Notes under the pieces: model-generated
The model's input: the letters and a program-made list of their open reading frames with translations, nothing else
What the model was told of the DNA's origin: nothing
Databases searched by the model: none
DNA from: Aplysia californica
Taxonomy: Eukaryota > Mollusca > Gastropoda > Aplysiida > Aplysiidae
DNA length: 64,000 nt
Direction of reading: 5' to 3'
Assembly (NCBI RefSeq): GCF_000002075.1
Contig: NW_004797281.1
Span: forward strand, 527,714-591,713
Part shown: piece by piece, positions 1-11,240 of the stretch
How positions within the stretch are numbered: the stretch's first letter is position 1
Layout of the letters: each line of letters begins with the position of its first letter
Program-made: the position numbers and the translations under genes

Positions 1-38
<38 letters not shown>

Positions 39-209
39 GCATAATTTCCACTTTCATACGGATTTTTCAGTTCTGTTTTTTTGTCATCTGAAGCTAAGAA
101 AGGAAAAGCAGGCAACATAAAAAATGCAAGTTTTTATTTCTGATTCGTGTATGCTTATTCAAAATGTGCCGAAACATTGCCTTTGGGTTTCTGCTAATAC
201 GATATGATA

Positions 210-392
210 CAGTGGAGTCCCCTTAAACCGAACACGGTTTATCCGAAAACAGCGGTGATTCGATTAAAAAAAAAAAAAATCCCTTCTGTATTTTTTGTTA
301 TGAATTTGAGCAGTATCTCTGAACGATAACACACGCCTAAATCGAAGAAAATCCGACTCTCTAGCAGATTTCGGTTTAAGTGAACTACCCTG
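210..392. mobile_element. pogo/Tigger-like MITE (copy in left arm)
   Basis: A 183-bp element has terminal inverted repeats. The left end reads CAGTGGAGTCCCCTTAAACC and the right end reads GGTTTAAGTGAACTACCCTG. TA dinucleotides flank it at 208-209 and 393-394. CAGT-type ends with a TA target fit the pogo branch of Tc1/mariner. It has no coding capacity. Confidence 0.7.
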
Positions 393-458
393 TACAGTAT
401 AATATGTCCGGTATGCCATTGCTTAAGCTGTTAACTTTCATCCTCTTCCCGCTTTCAG

Positions 459-702
459 CAACAAATACAACTGAAAGTCGAGGCAACGCTTACTTCATGT
501 ACTTCGATCATCGGCCCACCTACCTACCGCCATCTCACGAGGGGTCACCCCACGGCCTTGACCTGACCTACATGTTTGACACTCATCCACGAGAGTATCT
601 CAGAGAGTTTAATCATCCCTTCACAGACCGCAACTTCACAGAAGAAGACGTCAAACTGAAGGAGAAATATATACGCCTGATTTCCGATTTCGTGAAATAT
701 GG
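459..702 (+). other. Extra copy of the carboxylesterase catalytic-His exon
   Basis: This 244-bp exon has a good acceptor (CGCTTTCAG) and donor (GG|GTGAGG) and is identical to the exon at 3070-3313. It encodes the YFMYFDHRP strand and HGLDLTYMF, the segment that carries the catalytic histidine in type-B carboxylesterases. No upstream partner exon for it is visible here; the one ending in phase 1 lies at 2236-2424, downstream. It could belong to a neighbouring full copy off the left edge, be a stranded duplicate, or be an assembly duplicate. Spliced in series with 3070-3313 it would shift the frame, because it enters in phase 1 and exits in phase 2. Confidence 0.8.
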
Positions 703-896
703 GTGAGGATTTATTGGTCTGTTTGTTTGTTTGTTGTCGTTGTTTTTTGGGGTGGGGTGGGGGTTGTTTGTCTTTAGTTGCTTTTTTATGTCAGTCCATT
801 TGCTTGGCGGTCTACCGCGACGTTTGTTCTACATGAAGGTCTACCACAGAACCTGCCTGAAACTGTTCCACTTGACCGTCGAATACAGTACTGTAC

Positions 897-1172
897 TACC
901 CTACTCCAGGATAACAAAATTCTATCTGCTCAGTACCCGGTTTTGAGAAGTTTGATGTAAAAGATTTTGAGTTTCACAGAAACCAACAGAAAGTCAAGCT
1001 TTTTCGAATGTAATTCTGTGAATATCTTGATAACGACTCTGAATAGTCTTACGATTTTGATAGAGCATAATTATAATAATATAATAATATAACATTCATT
1101 GGTTTCTGACCTCATGGTTTAAACAACTCAGAATGACCAAAAATATCACAACTTTGTACTTCTAAGGTAGCG
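897..1172. mobile_element. Short TIR element, copy 1 (related copy at 48208-48464)
   Basis: The ends form an imperfect inverted repeat: CCCTACTCCAGGATAACAAA on the left and AACTTTGTACTTCTAAGG on the right. The interior shares long blocks with 48208-48464, for example TTTCTGACCTCATGGT and TATCTGCTCAGTAC. Two independent copies at different loci make this a dispersed family of about 260-275 bp. It has no coding capacity. Confidence 0.6.
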
Positions 1173-1668
1173 ATTAGTCTACTACAATCCACAAACCTAA
1201 ACCCAACCCAAAACCAAACACAACCCGTCGTCAGGTTATGGTTAGGGTTAAAAAGTTCAAAGTACAATAAGAAATCTCGCGCAAAACGGTCAAGTGGACC
1301 GGCACCATCTTTTAAAAAGCAATACATCAGGTGGAGTGTTGATCATCTTTCGGACTTAAGGATGTGTCATGAAACTATCCACAATTCAAAATAGTCCAGT
1401 CTTTGTCGTATAACGTAATTTCTAACGGTCTCGACTACTTTGTATGAATTAAGACGATTGATTGTAATTGATGCAATACCAGTACATGTAATTTACGTCC
1501 CCATCGGTCTAATTAAGATAATTTACAAGGCCTTTGCCATTCACAACCATTCAGGAGTGAGGGCATCCAGCAGAAAGACAAAAACAAAGTGGCGAAGCGT
1601 CTATAAAATCAAATAATCACTGCTTCCCTTCCTAATTTTGAAACAATGTCGCAGTCAAATCCACCCAT

Positions 1669-1857
1669 CCCCCCCCCCCCCCCAATCTCCTCCACCCTTG
1701 GAAAGCAATTGTGGATGAGGAACCGGAAGGGTGGTTGTATTCTTGAAACAGGTATGTTCGCTTCCCCTTTTCAGCATCGTGTAGGTAGGCTCTACTCATG
1801 AGGCAAGACCTCCAAATTAAAGGTACAACAGAGCTATGTTCGTACCTATGAAGAGGC
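1669..1857. other. Single-copy spacer after the left arm
   Basis: This stretch begins with a poly-C run and contains no recognisable gene or repeat. Together with 1858-2576 it forms the unique part of the 2611-bp period. Confidence 0.4.
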
Positions 1858-1975
1858 TTGAAAACTCCACAACCAAATTTAATAGCTTCTGTTTCGTGAT
1901 GTCACATTAGGAATCCGAATCAAGGACGTTCCACATTGCAGCTTATCATTATACCAACTGAGCTAACGGTGACCT
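1858..1975 (-). mobile_element. tRNA-derived SINE head
   Basis: On the minus strand the sequence contains TTAGCTCAGTTGGTA, which resembles a pol III A box, followed about 40 bases later by TTGATTCGGATTC, which resembles a B box. It then runs into sequence with no tRNA-like 3' acceptor. This is the usual form of a tRNA-derived SINE; the boundary is approximate. Confidence 0.5.
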
Positions 1976-2235
1976 GCAACGCAGAAAAAATTGAACGTCC
2001 CATCTTCGAAAATGTTACAAATTTGAAGGGGCGTAGAAAAGACTTTTGGAGGTCTTCAAAGCTTAACAGACTTTGTATTCAGTCCCAAAACGGCCCAAGT
2101 TTTACCGAGTATCTGACCACATATTATATTTCTTTGCGTTTTTGCGAGGAGGGTTTTGCTTTTATTTTGTTTTTTTCTGATGCGATTTTTTGTGGGGTTT
2201 TCTTCTGTTGTTTATTTCGTTTCGGGCATCCCCAG

Positions 2236-2594
2236 GTGAAGTTGGCCCCCAGTCGGTGACGAGAATGCTGGGTATTCCTCCAGGGGCGAGCGACAAGCTG
2301 TTGACCTGGTACTCCCAGCCTGACCACCACAACTACAACCCCATCTATGACATATTCGCCGACAAGATTTACACCGCAATGATGTTCAAGTTCTTAGAAA
2401 CGCACGCTAAAAAGGAATTAAAACGTGGGTCTGAAAACAGTAACAACAAACAAACAGATCTAAAAAAACCCAACTACAACAACCAAATAACAACGCTTGA
2501 AGACCGAACAGCAGTTGTGTATTTTGTAACTGACTGATTTAAAGAAATTTCCATATATTGCTGTTGTCGTTAGATGTGGTGGTGGTGGTGGTGG

Positions 2595-2649
<55 letters not shown>

Positions 2650-5551
2650 GCATAATTTCCACTTTCATACGGATTTTTCAGTTCTGTTTTTTTGTCATCT
2701 GAAGCTAAGAAAGGAAAAGCAGGCAACATAAAAAATGCAAGTTTTTATTTCTGATTCGTGTATGCTTATTCAAAATGTGCCGAAACATTGCCTTTGGGTT
2801 TCTGCTAATACGATATGATACAGTGGAGTCCCCTTAAACCGAACACGGTTTATCCGAAAACAGCGGTGATTCGATTAAAAAAAAAAAAAATCCCTTCTGT
2901 ATTTTTTGTTATGAATTTGAGCAGTATCTCTGAACGATAACACACGCCTAAATCGAAGAAAATCCGACTCTCTAGCAGATTTCGGTTTAAGTGAACTACC
3001 CTGTACAGTATAATATGTCCGGTATGCCATTGCTTAAGCTGTTAACTTTCATCCTCTTCCCGCTTTCAGCAACAAATACAACTGAAAGTCGAGGCAACGC
3101 TTACTTCATGTACTTCGATCATCGGCCCACCTACCTACCGCCATCTCACGAGGGGTCACCCCACGGCCTTGACCTGACCTACATGTTTGACACTCATCCA
3201 CGAGAGTATCTCAGAGAGTTTAATCATCCCTTCACAGACCGCAACTTCACAGAAGAAGACGTCAAACTGAAGGAGAAATATATACGCCTGATTTCCGATT
3301 TCGTGAAATATGGGTGAGGATTTATTGGTCTGTTTGTTTGTTTGTTGTCGTTGTTTTTTGGGGTGGGGTGGGGGTTGTTTGTCTTTAGTTGCTTTTTTAT
3401 GTCAGTCCATTTGCTTGGCGGTCTACCGCGACGTTTGTTCTACATGAAGGTCTACCACAGAACCTGCCTGAAACTGTTCCACTTGACCGTCGAATACAGT
3501 ACTGTACTACCCTACTCCAGGATAACAAAATTCTATCTGCTCAGTACCCGGTTTTGAGAAGTTTGATGTAAAAGATTTTGAGTTTCACAGAAACCAACAG
3601 AAAGTCAAGCTTTTTCGAATGTAATTCTGTGAATATCTTGATAACGACTCTGAATAGTCTTACGATTTTGATAGAGCATAATTATAATAATATAATAATA
3701 TAACATTCATTGGTTTCTGACCTCATGGTTTAAACAACTCAGAATGACCAAAAATATCACAACTTTGTACTTCTAAGGTAGCGATTAGTCTACTACAATC
3801 CACAAACCTAAACCCAACCCAAAACCAAACACAACCCGTCGTCAGGTTATGGTTAGGGTTAAAAAGTTGACAAATAGAAAAGAAATCTCGCGCAAAACGG
3901 TCAAGTGGACCGGCACCATCTTTTAAAAAGCAATACATCAGGTGGAGTGTTGATCATCTTTCGGACTTAAGGATGTGTCATGAAACTATCCACAATTCAA
4001 AATAGTCCAGTCTTTGTCGTATAACGTAATTTCTAACGGTCTCGACTACTTTGTATGAATTAAGACGATTGATTGTAATTGATGCAATACCAGTACATGT
4101 AATTTACGTCCCCATCGGTCTAATTAAGATAATTTACAAGGCCTTTGCCATTCACAACCATTCAGGAGTGAGGGCATCCAGCAGAAAGACAAAAACAAAG
4201 TGGCGAAGCGTCTATAAAATCAAATAATCACTGCTTCCCTTCCTAATTTTGAAACAATGTCGCAGTCAAATCCACCCATAGACGTAAACCTCATAAATTA
4301 AATGTAAAAAGACGTTCATAATCACTAATGAACAATAGACTATGCCTAACCTTCAAAACCGTTGCATTGCCACAGAAATAGCCTGTTCGCCCCTATCGGG
4401 CCATTCCATAAGCAGTCACAGCCTTTGATTAAGTAAGCTTAAAGTGAGGCTGGAAGAGTCTACCAATAGAGTTGAAGGGAACATGTGCATAGCAGTCAAA
4501 ACTGTTTCATTGCCATATATACCCTGTTCACCCCTTTCGAACCACAGTTATAAGCAGCCACACGCGCTGATTATGTAAGCTAACTATTACACTTGTCGAG
4601 TCTACCTCACAGATGTGAGGGGGACTAACTCCTAATAATATCTTGACAGCTGCGAGTGCTTGTTTTTTTTTCCTCGACTTTTTAACGTCCTATAATCAGA
4701 TCGTGACCTCGATTATGACACTGGCTCCTGGCCGCGAAAAGATAGACAAAAACAGCCAAATGTGAAACAAAAAATTAATAATTGGCATTCTCTACCAAAG
4801 TGTTTTGACTGTCAGGTATAACCTGCCATTGTAGTACTGACATCTCTGCTTCTTTCCTTGGTGTTCGTGTATTCAAATCTTAAGTTAAATTCAAGGTTAT
4901 TTAGAATAAATATTTAATGAAATACTGTCCCTATTATTTTAGCGGTTGAATATGCATACAAAATGAATTCAGGATTTGTTTTCATTCACAACTCAGAGTT
5001 GCCGCCTCCGGTAAGATTCTTGTGACTTGTGTGAGTGTGATATCTCGAGGCCCTATCTGGTCCCATCTCACTTTGATTACCCTGTCAAACAAGTCAGCCT
5101 TCGCCCCTGCAAAAAACATAATTATATTTTGCTCTATGAAACAGACCTCCCCAGTCAGGAATCAAATTCATGTCTTTTGTATACTTCAACCAAGAGCCAA
5201 ACCATTAAAGAATAGACGCATTTAGCTAATATAGTCAACGACAATAAAGTGGGCGGGTTTCGCTCTTTCTCCTTCCTACTCCACCCCCACCTATAAGAAA
5301 AAAAAATTAACTCCTCACCAATCTTTTTTTGTTTGCGTTTCCCTCCTAGAAACCCAGCAACGTCAATGGCCGCGGGGCAGAGTCAGGAGAAGTGGCTTCC
5401 CTTTGAGGAAGACTCGGAGAGTTATCTCAGTTTTTCGCCCCAGCCCACCGTGAAGTACTTCCCGCTCTTAGCTCGCCGCCATCTTTGGAGGGAAATTGTG
5501 CCTCAATGGATCTCCGAGGAGCAGAAGGTTCCAGTTAAAGACGAGTTTTGA
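2236..5551 (+). CDS. Type-B carboxylesterase / cholinesterase-like, 3' exons (partial)
   Basis: The last three exons of an alpha/beta-hydrolase esterase are at 2236-2424, 3070-3313 and 5350-5551, ending in TGA at 5549-5551. Splice phases fit (1, then 2). Exon one encodes ASDKLLTWYSQP...NPIYDIFADKIY, typical of the region between catalytic Glu and His. Exon two encodes YFMYFDHRP and HGLDLTYMFDTHPREYL; the H of HGLDL is the expected catalytic histidine. It ends ISDFVKYG and joins NPATS in exon three, matching the family pattern of FAK(T/Y)GNP. The last exon has WLPF, YLSF and a short tail ending VPVKDEF, with no membrane anchor visible. The nucleophilic serine, Glu and signal peptide lie off the left edge. 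The likely role is hydrolysis of ester substrates, secreted or in the ER; the substrate cannot be told. A duplicate of exon two lies at 459-702. Confidence 0.85.
2577..2647. repeat. (GTG)n-(ATG)n microsatellite at the duplication junction
   Basis: GTG triplets pass into about 15 ATG triplets directly before the right arm. The same ATG run starts the window at 1-36. The repeat probably served as one breakpoint of the duplication. Confidence 0.85.
2821..3003. mobile_element. pogo/Tigger-like MITE (copy in right arm)
   Basis: This is the same element as 210-392, carried along by the duplication, with TA on both sides and the same inverted ends. Confidence 0.7.
3508..3783. mobile_element. Short TIR element (copy in right arm)
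   Basis: This duplicates the element at 897-1172 as part of the right arm. Confidence 0.6.
4353..4625. repeat. Diverged tandem repeat, two units of about 135-145 bp
   Basis: Both units run in order through TCAAAACYGTT, ATTGCCA, CCTGTTC, CCCCT, ATAAGCAG, GATTA-GTAAGCT and GAGTCTACC. The second unit starts near 4496. They lie in the last carboxylesterase intron and look old. Confidence 0.6.
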
Positions 5552-5586
5552 CAGTAGGCTACTACATATATAGCCGTTATGTTTTA

Positions 5587-5967
<381 letters not shown>

Positions 5968-6039
5968 CAACTTCATCAGTCGAAATGCCGACGTGTTTCA
6001 TTTGTTTAAAATGAAGGCCTTTCACGCCCCCACAATTTA

Positions 6040-6195
6040 TGTTACTCAGGAGGCGGGCTTTAACCATGTCTATCAGGGTCAACTCAGGATGAGAGGGAGA
6101 CAACAGCCCAGTAGAAAGACCTGTGAGATACTCGATAAAACTTCTCCCCACTCTAGGATAGAACTCAAATTTTCTGTGTGCAAGTGCATTGGGAA
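6040..6195 (-). mobile_element. tRNA-SINE relative (body)
   Basis: Blocks such as CAGGGTCAACTCAGGATGAG, GAGATACTCGATAAAA and TAGGATAGAACTC match the SINE at 46266-46460 and part of 42480-42580. In the minus direction this gives a B-box-like GAGTTCTATCC followed by the family body. The head is eroded. Confidence 0.5.
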
Positions 6196-6196
6196 A

Positions 6197-6218
6197 GCGC
6201 CTAAGCATGTGTGTGTGT

Positions 6219-6304
<86 letters not shown>
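6197..6304. repeat. (TG)n microsatellite
   Basis: Nearly pure TG for about 100 bases. Long open frames of Cys-Val or Thr-His across it are repeat artefacts. Confidence 0.95.
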
Positions 6305-6308
<4 letters not shown>

Positions 6309-6419
6309 CATGTGTTGTGCGCGAGCGTTCAGAGCGCTGACATGCAAATTCATCTCTGTTAGTGTCGGTATCGTTTGAGAATACAAATTTTTTAATGTGC
6401 TTGACAATTATCATAAGCT

Positions 6420-7980
6420 TTCCTCTTCTTCGAAATAAAAAACCAGTTTATGTAAGTCGTTTGCATAATTTGTTAATGACCAAGTCATGTATCAGTCCAC
6501 GGGGTCACCAAAAGTGGACCTTTTATAACTGAAAGAATGTCGCGCGCGGGCTGGATAAACTTTTGTTCAATAAAATAAACTAATTACAGATCTGTTAAAT
6601 GAAACATTTCTCACATTAAGGTCGATCAAAAGTGTAAATTATTAGCTTACAAAAGTTATGAAGTCTATAACAGAACTTTTAATTAGCACATTAGAATTCA
6701 ATGAAATGACTAGAGATCTAGTCAGATTGGATTAATTTGTCTGGTGATGAAATCCTTTTGGTGACCTCTCTATGATGGTATACTTGAGGGTTTGTGTTTT
6801 GTTTGATTGTTGTTGGGTTTTTTTTGGGTTTTTTTTTTTTTGGGGGGGGGGTTGTTTTTGTTGAATGGCCAAAGCATGGACAGCATACAAATGTACAGCA
6901 GAGATGACAAATGAGTCTCTGTGAAAGCGTTGTCTCACTGGCGCCCAAGAAACAGTGTATAACAACAAAATACAATTAATTTAGTGGTGAAAGGACTCAT
7001 GCATATAAAAAAACCCCCAACAAAACAACAACACCACCTCCCAAAAAAGAGAAAAAAACAACGACAAAAAAAAAAAAAAAAAACCCACGTGTGCATAGAA
7101 TATAAGTTACGAGAAGATGAGTTCGAATTGATTTTTACAAAATTTGCTTTTCATTATCCTTTGTCTTCCGTTTAGTTATTGCTACCGCGATACATTTTGT
7201 TGATTAAAAAGAATCAGAGATCTCGACTTTGCTTCCATTTCAAAGTTCAGGACAAACTTTGTAAGAGCTGACACATATTATGTATACAGAGTACCATTAA
7301 GTTAGGCCACAGATAGTCATGCCAGTTTGTCACTGTACTCATAGGGCTTTATGTCTTCTTTCACTTTAGTTTAAGAGTTTTACACTTAGGAGTACACCCT
7401 AAGCAACCCACTCGGAGACCTTAGACGGGCGGGTAAAGGGAAAGATCAGGATCATGTAACTTTTTTTTTCGGAGCATCCCAGCTTAGGATTGAATGGAGA
7501 ACCGTGATCGTTGATGTCTTTAGCAGATTTAGCAGATCTGGCACTTGATGATGATGACGACGATGAGGAGTTTTTACACCTACCAACTGACCAGAGAAAA
7601 GGCTCGTTCAAAGAAATGTTAATAACTTTCTTGTTTATGACTCAATTGATATCAAAACTGCCCAAAAGCTAAAACATACATCGGGATTATGTTTTTTTCA
7701 AAACCGTATTTGATACTGCACAAAAGAAAGATGATAATGCAGTTTTCCCTGTGCAATTTGCTTTTTCGCGTTATATTATGTATCAGCAAGCAAATTCTCT
7801 CAAATCGCCCTGTCCATTATTTGATCGAGAATGCGGAATGGATATCTGCAACAAACCTAATTTTACCAGGCAAAGGTCCCTTTTGTAATGGGCTGCGAAT
7901 TTTGAAAGGTTTCGGAACCTAAAAAAGAGGATTTGAATTCTAAGTGCCGAGTAACAACACACGGCAGCCAGCCTGTTAAA
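6420..7980. other. Intergenic stretch without recognisable genes
   Basis: AT-rich sequence with poly-T/poly-G (about 6820-6855) and poly-A (about 7060-7085) tracts. No exon-like frame with flanking splice sites was found on either strand. Confidence 0.5.
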
Positions 7981-7989
7981 AACAACGCA

Positions 7990-8450
7990 CTCTTTACAAG
8001 GTTAAGCTGGTCCGTCATTCGGTGAACTCTGACCGAACACTTTGTCATCTTACCAAAATTCTGGAGGGGCTTTGAACTTTAATTTGTTGATGATAAAAGG
8101 AAAAAGAACCGGTTCTTCCAGCAAGATATGGCTGCTCTTCATGACGCCAGAGTCGTTCTGGGCTGGGTCAGCAACCATTTTGATTACAGGACAGTCAGTC
8201 CACAGAGCACAACTGGACCCTAAATAATCCGGACGTGAGTCCACTGGACTTTCATCATCGGGGATGTTTGGAAGACAAGAAGTGCGGGAAAACCTTCGAA
8301 AGTATCCTCGACTCGAGAGAAACCATCATGGAGGCGGAGGGCACAAAGAGAGATTCCCCCGAGCACTGTCAACGAGTGGTTGTCAATTTCACTAAGCGTG
8401 TCAGAATGAAATGTGCTTTACTCGAAAATTATAGGGGTATCTGGAAGATA
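7990..8450 (+). pseudogene. IS630/Tc1/mariner-type transposase fossil (3' part)
   Basis: Pieces in different frames follow the order of a mariner-type DDE transposase. First comes VNSDRTLCHLTKILE, near the usual TVNSxRY motif. Next is QQDMAALHDARVVLGWVSNHF, close to FQQDGAxxHTA. Last is SPLDFHHRGCLEDKKCG...RVVVNFTKRVRMK, close to SPDLSPLDFFLWGYLKDKVY and RVVxNFxxR. The first catalytic Asp and the N-terminal HTH are not seen, and stops and frame changes interrupt it. It is a dead DNA transposon. No TIRs were located. Confidence 0.7.
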
Positions 8451-8809
8451 TCTTGTAACATTGTTCGTGGAATCGCATAATTTCACATTTTTGGGCTCTG
8501 TTTGCATAATTTCAGAATTTTTTTTTGTGTGTGCATAAAACCGCGGGGACAGGTAGATTTAAACACCAGAAATGTGCAGGGAGATAACCATACTTAAATA
8601 ATCCTGTTATGTAAAGCAAGTAAATGGATGGGTTCAGCGCCCCTTTCACAATGTTACGACAATGTACATGTATTAAAAAGGCAAGATCTCTAAATCTAAT
8701 GTCCATCTTCGATAGTAAGAGCCAAGTGGATTCGCTTCAGAGCCGTAAAACTCCACAAAACAAATCAAGTTCAAAATACTCGGTCCCCCCCCCCCCCCTT
8801 TTTGTTTCG

Positions 8810-8997
8810 GTTAGTGTTTTTTTAGTTTTAGTAAGAGTTTTACGGCACTTGCAACACAATAAGGTCATATAAGTGCCGAAGATTAGAGGTGTTACAAGAG
8901 TGTAACAAACTCCCCCCCAAAAAGGAGAGAAAAGGACGATAGATGTTTGAATGGAAAGAAGAAGCAAACCACACCAGAGCACCCGCCAACCACCCAC
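8810..8997 (-). mobile_element. SINE family A copy
   Basis: This copy has all the diagnostic blocks of the commonest dispersed repeat here. Read on the plus strand they are TTTTAGTAAGAGTTTTACGG, AAGGTCATATAAGTGCC, GATTAGAGGTGTTACAAGAG, GGACGATAGATGTTTGA and AAACCACACCAGAGCACCCG. It ends in CCACCCAC. A second partial copy (about 9000-9050) begins right after it. Confidence 0.75.
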
Positions 8998-9129
8998 TTG
9001 GTTAGTGTTTACGGCGCTCTCAACTTCGTAAGGTCATAATATGAGCGCACGGGGTTGGGGGTTTAAATTTGCGCTGTGCCCTCGGTAGTCCAGCATGATT
9101 TCACTTTTGAGCCAACGGAGCTTCCCCAT

Positions 9130-9312
9130 GAACAGCAGAAGCAGTAGCAGTAGCAACAGCAAAGTAGTAGAAATAGTAGTAGTAGTCGACATAGTAGTAG
9201 TATTAGCAACAGCAGCAGCAGTACTTGTACTACTAGTAGTACTCGTACTACTACTGCTACTACTGGTACTATTACTACTACTACTACCACTGATACTACT
9301 GCTACTACATTT
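9130..9312. repeat. AGT/AGC trinucleotide repeat that switches to its complement
   Basis: The left half is made of AGT/AGC triplets and the right half of ACT/GCT triplets, meeting near 9225-9250. The block is therefore a long imperfect inverted repeat of simple sequence, able to fold on itself. Hydrophobic frames across it are artefacts. Confidence 0.8.
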
Positions 9313-9315
9313 GTA

Positions 9316-10013
9316 CTACAATGAAACTCGGATATACAAAGTCGACGGACCTAACCTTCGATTTCGTTGAATCCGAGTGTTCCTTACAGCACTGTGAGCA
9401 ACAAGTTGCGTCACAATGTAGGGCTTAGTATTAATAAATATACGGTATCGTTTGCTTTCAAAGAGCAGCGCACAATCCATTTCGTAGATTTACATTATGT
9501 CTAGACTAGTCTTTCATTGCCCAGCAGCTCGTGGGGAGGGGGTGGATATGATTGTGACGCGTCTGTATCTCTGCCGACTTTCCACTCCCGCCCGAAACGG
9601 TTAATGCCCCCCCCCCGAAATACCCTCAGACACACATACACTAACAGCCAACTGGCCGACCTCTCTTGACCCTAGCAGGACACATCATGTGTTACTACGC
9701 TCGTGTTGGTGTGAAAGAAGGCTTATAAATCTGATCGGACACCTACGATTAATAAGAAAAAGACGCACACAATAGGATAGGCTACTAAGCGAAGTGTAAC
9801 CTAAGTGTAACGACCCACGGGGCAAGTGCGATTGATGGTCTCTTAGAGGAAATAAGGTTTGTGGCGACTTGGTTGAATCTGAGTTCACTTTATTTATACA
9901 TGTAATGCGTTAATTGAATCTGAGTTAATTTGTTGATTTAGATGAATAATAATAAAAATAATATTAAAAAAGAGAAAAATCTGTCTCCTTTTGTTCAATC
10001 TGAGTTCCACTGT
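9316..10013. mobile_element. Possible pogo-like non-autonomous element
   Basis: The left end contains ATGAAACTCGGATATACAAA and the right end TTCAATCTGAGTTCCACTGT, roughly inverted repeats of the CAGTGGAACTC-type seen in pogo elements. Internal repeats of TTGAATCTGAGTT occur at about 9870 and 9914. The left end is diverged, so boundaries are uncertain. Confidence 0.35.
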
Positions 10014-10091
10014 ACATCAACTCCCCTTTTTTTTAGCAAGCGGACAAAGAGCAGAAGGCTACGGAGGCAGCAGCAGAAGGAAAGATAGTAG

Positions 10092-10262
10092 AAGTTTTAC
10101 ATTACATTCAACACAAATAGTAAATACGTCATATGAGTGAAAAAGATTAGAGGTGTTATGAGAGATTTATTTATAAAGAAAAGAAGCAGGGGAGACAAGG
10201 ATGATAGATTTATTTGATAGGAAAGAAGGAGCAAACCACATTAGAGCACATGCCAAGCACCC
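10092..10262 (-). mobile_element. SINE family A copy
   Basis: It contains AGAAGTTTTACATTAC, AAATACGTCATATGAGTG, GATTAGAGGTGTTATGAGAG, GATGATAGATTTATTTGATA and AAACCACATTAGAGCACATG, ending CACCCAC. It is more diverged than the copies near 50-60 kb. Confidence 0.7.
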
Positions 10263-10809
10263 ACAAAAATGACAACAACAGCTGCACAAAATTAAACTCA
10301 AAGCAATGAAAGTAATCCTTATTCCTAAATGTGTCAAGAAGTCAAGAAGCAATGGAATCATGCGCTCATCAATTTTTTGGGCACGTGCAATTACACATGT
10401 ATTGATATCTTAAAGCTTTTTCATTTGTTTTGTTTTTGATGAAAGGAACACTCATTTATCATGAATAGAAGAATTGTGATAGAAAGAGGTGGGGGTTGCC
10501 TGGTTTCAGAGGTAAAATTTCCATGTAGCGAGGAAATGCGCGCCAAAGTTCAGCGACTTCCACAGGTTGAGAGTCCTTGGAAACTGCAGGTTTACATTTT
10601 TTTGTGCCTTCCATCAACTTTTTCCAGTGAAATCCACCCAGAAATGTGTTTTTAAATGGACATCAAAAGGTGTCGAGCCAAAACTTTAAAAAAATTCGAT
10701 AAAAACTGCTAAATCTAGATGGGCGGAAAAAAAGCTGGTTTCTTTGATTTCATCATATTGGTAAGTGCCTGTTTTCACCACGATGCCTCACATAATTATT
10801 GTCTTTTTT

Positions 10810-10972
10810 TTGGTAAGAATTTTGCGGCGCTTGCATTGCAACACAGTAAGGTCATACAAGTGCCGCAGAACAGATTTAACTTACACAAAAAAGAAGGAAG
10901 AGAAATAAGGACGATAGATGTTTGATAGGAAAAAAGGAGCAAACCACACCAGAGCACTCACCAACCTCCAAC
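10810..10972 (-). mobile_element. SINE family A copy
   Basis: It contains GGTAAGAATTTTGCGGCGCT, AAGGTCATACAAGTGCCG, GGACGATAGATGTTTGATAG and AAACCACACCAGAGCACTCA. A middle segment (the GATTAGAGGTGTTAC block) is degraded. Confidence 0.7.
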
Positions 10973-11240
10973 TTATCGTCTTCAACTTCAACATCACCAT
11001 CGACAGCAGCTTTTGTTTACAGACTAACGAAAACGCGAAACAAGCAGAGGCAAAAAAAAAAGACAAACATAACGATAACTAGCTGGTACATATCACAATA
11101 TTTAATGAAATGTACACACATGTTCAGGCGTTTGACATGTTACAAATATTCTCTTGTTTTTGTTTGTTTGTCCAAAGCATCCACATAAAGAGAGTAATGT
11201 GCAATTCTTTTTGGCCTTGAACAGACCACTAGGCATTTAG

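Larger units (their letters stand above)
1..1668. repeat. Left arm of a 1.67-kb direct tandem duplication
   Basis: This stretch recurs at 2612-4279 with a constant offset of 2611 bases. By eye the arms are identical except for a cluster of mismatches near 1259-1271. The arm starts in an (ATG)n run at the window edge, so its true left end is unseen. It ends at a poly-C run (about 1670), where the two copies diverge. It carries a pogo-like MITE, one carboxylesterase exon and a second MITE. Near identity means a very recent duplication, or two haplotypes placed in tandem by the assembler. Confidence 0.93.
2612..4279. repeat. Right arm of the 1.67-kb direct tandem duplication
   Basis: This matches 1-1668 base for base apart from the cluster at about 3870-3882. 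It contains the functional-looking carboxylesterase exon 3070-3313. After 4279 the sequence is unrelated to that following the left arm. Confidence 0.93.

Noticed and set aside
2460-2729. Serine/proline-rich open frame on the minus strand
   Set aside because: Produced by the (GTG)n-(ATG)n microsatellite; no splice or start context.
8737-8997. Recurrent open frame with WRVLWCGLLLLS at many places
   Set aside because: It is the reverse strand of SINE family A and recurs only because the repeat does; not a protein family.
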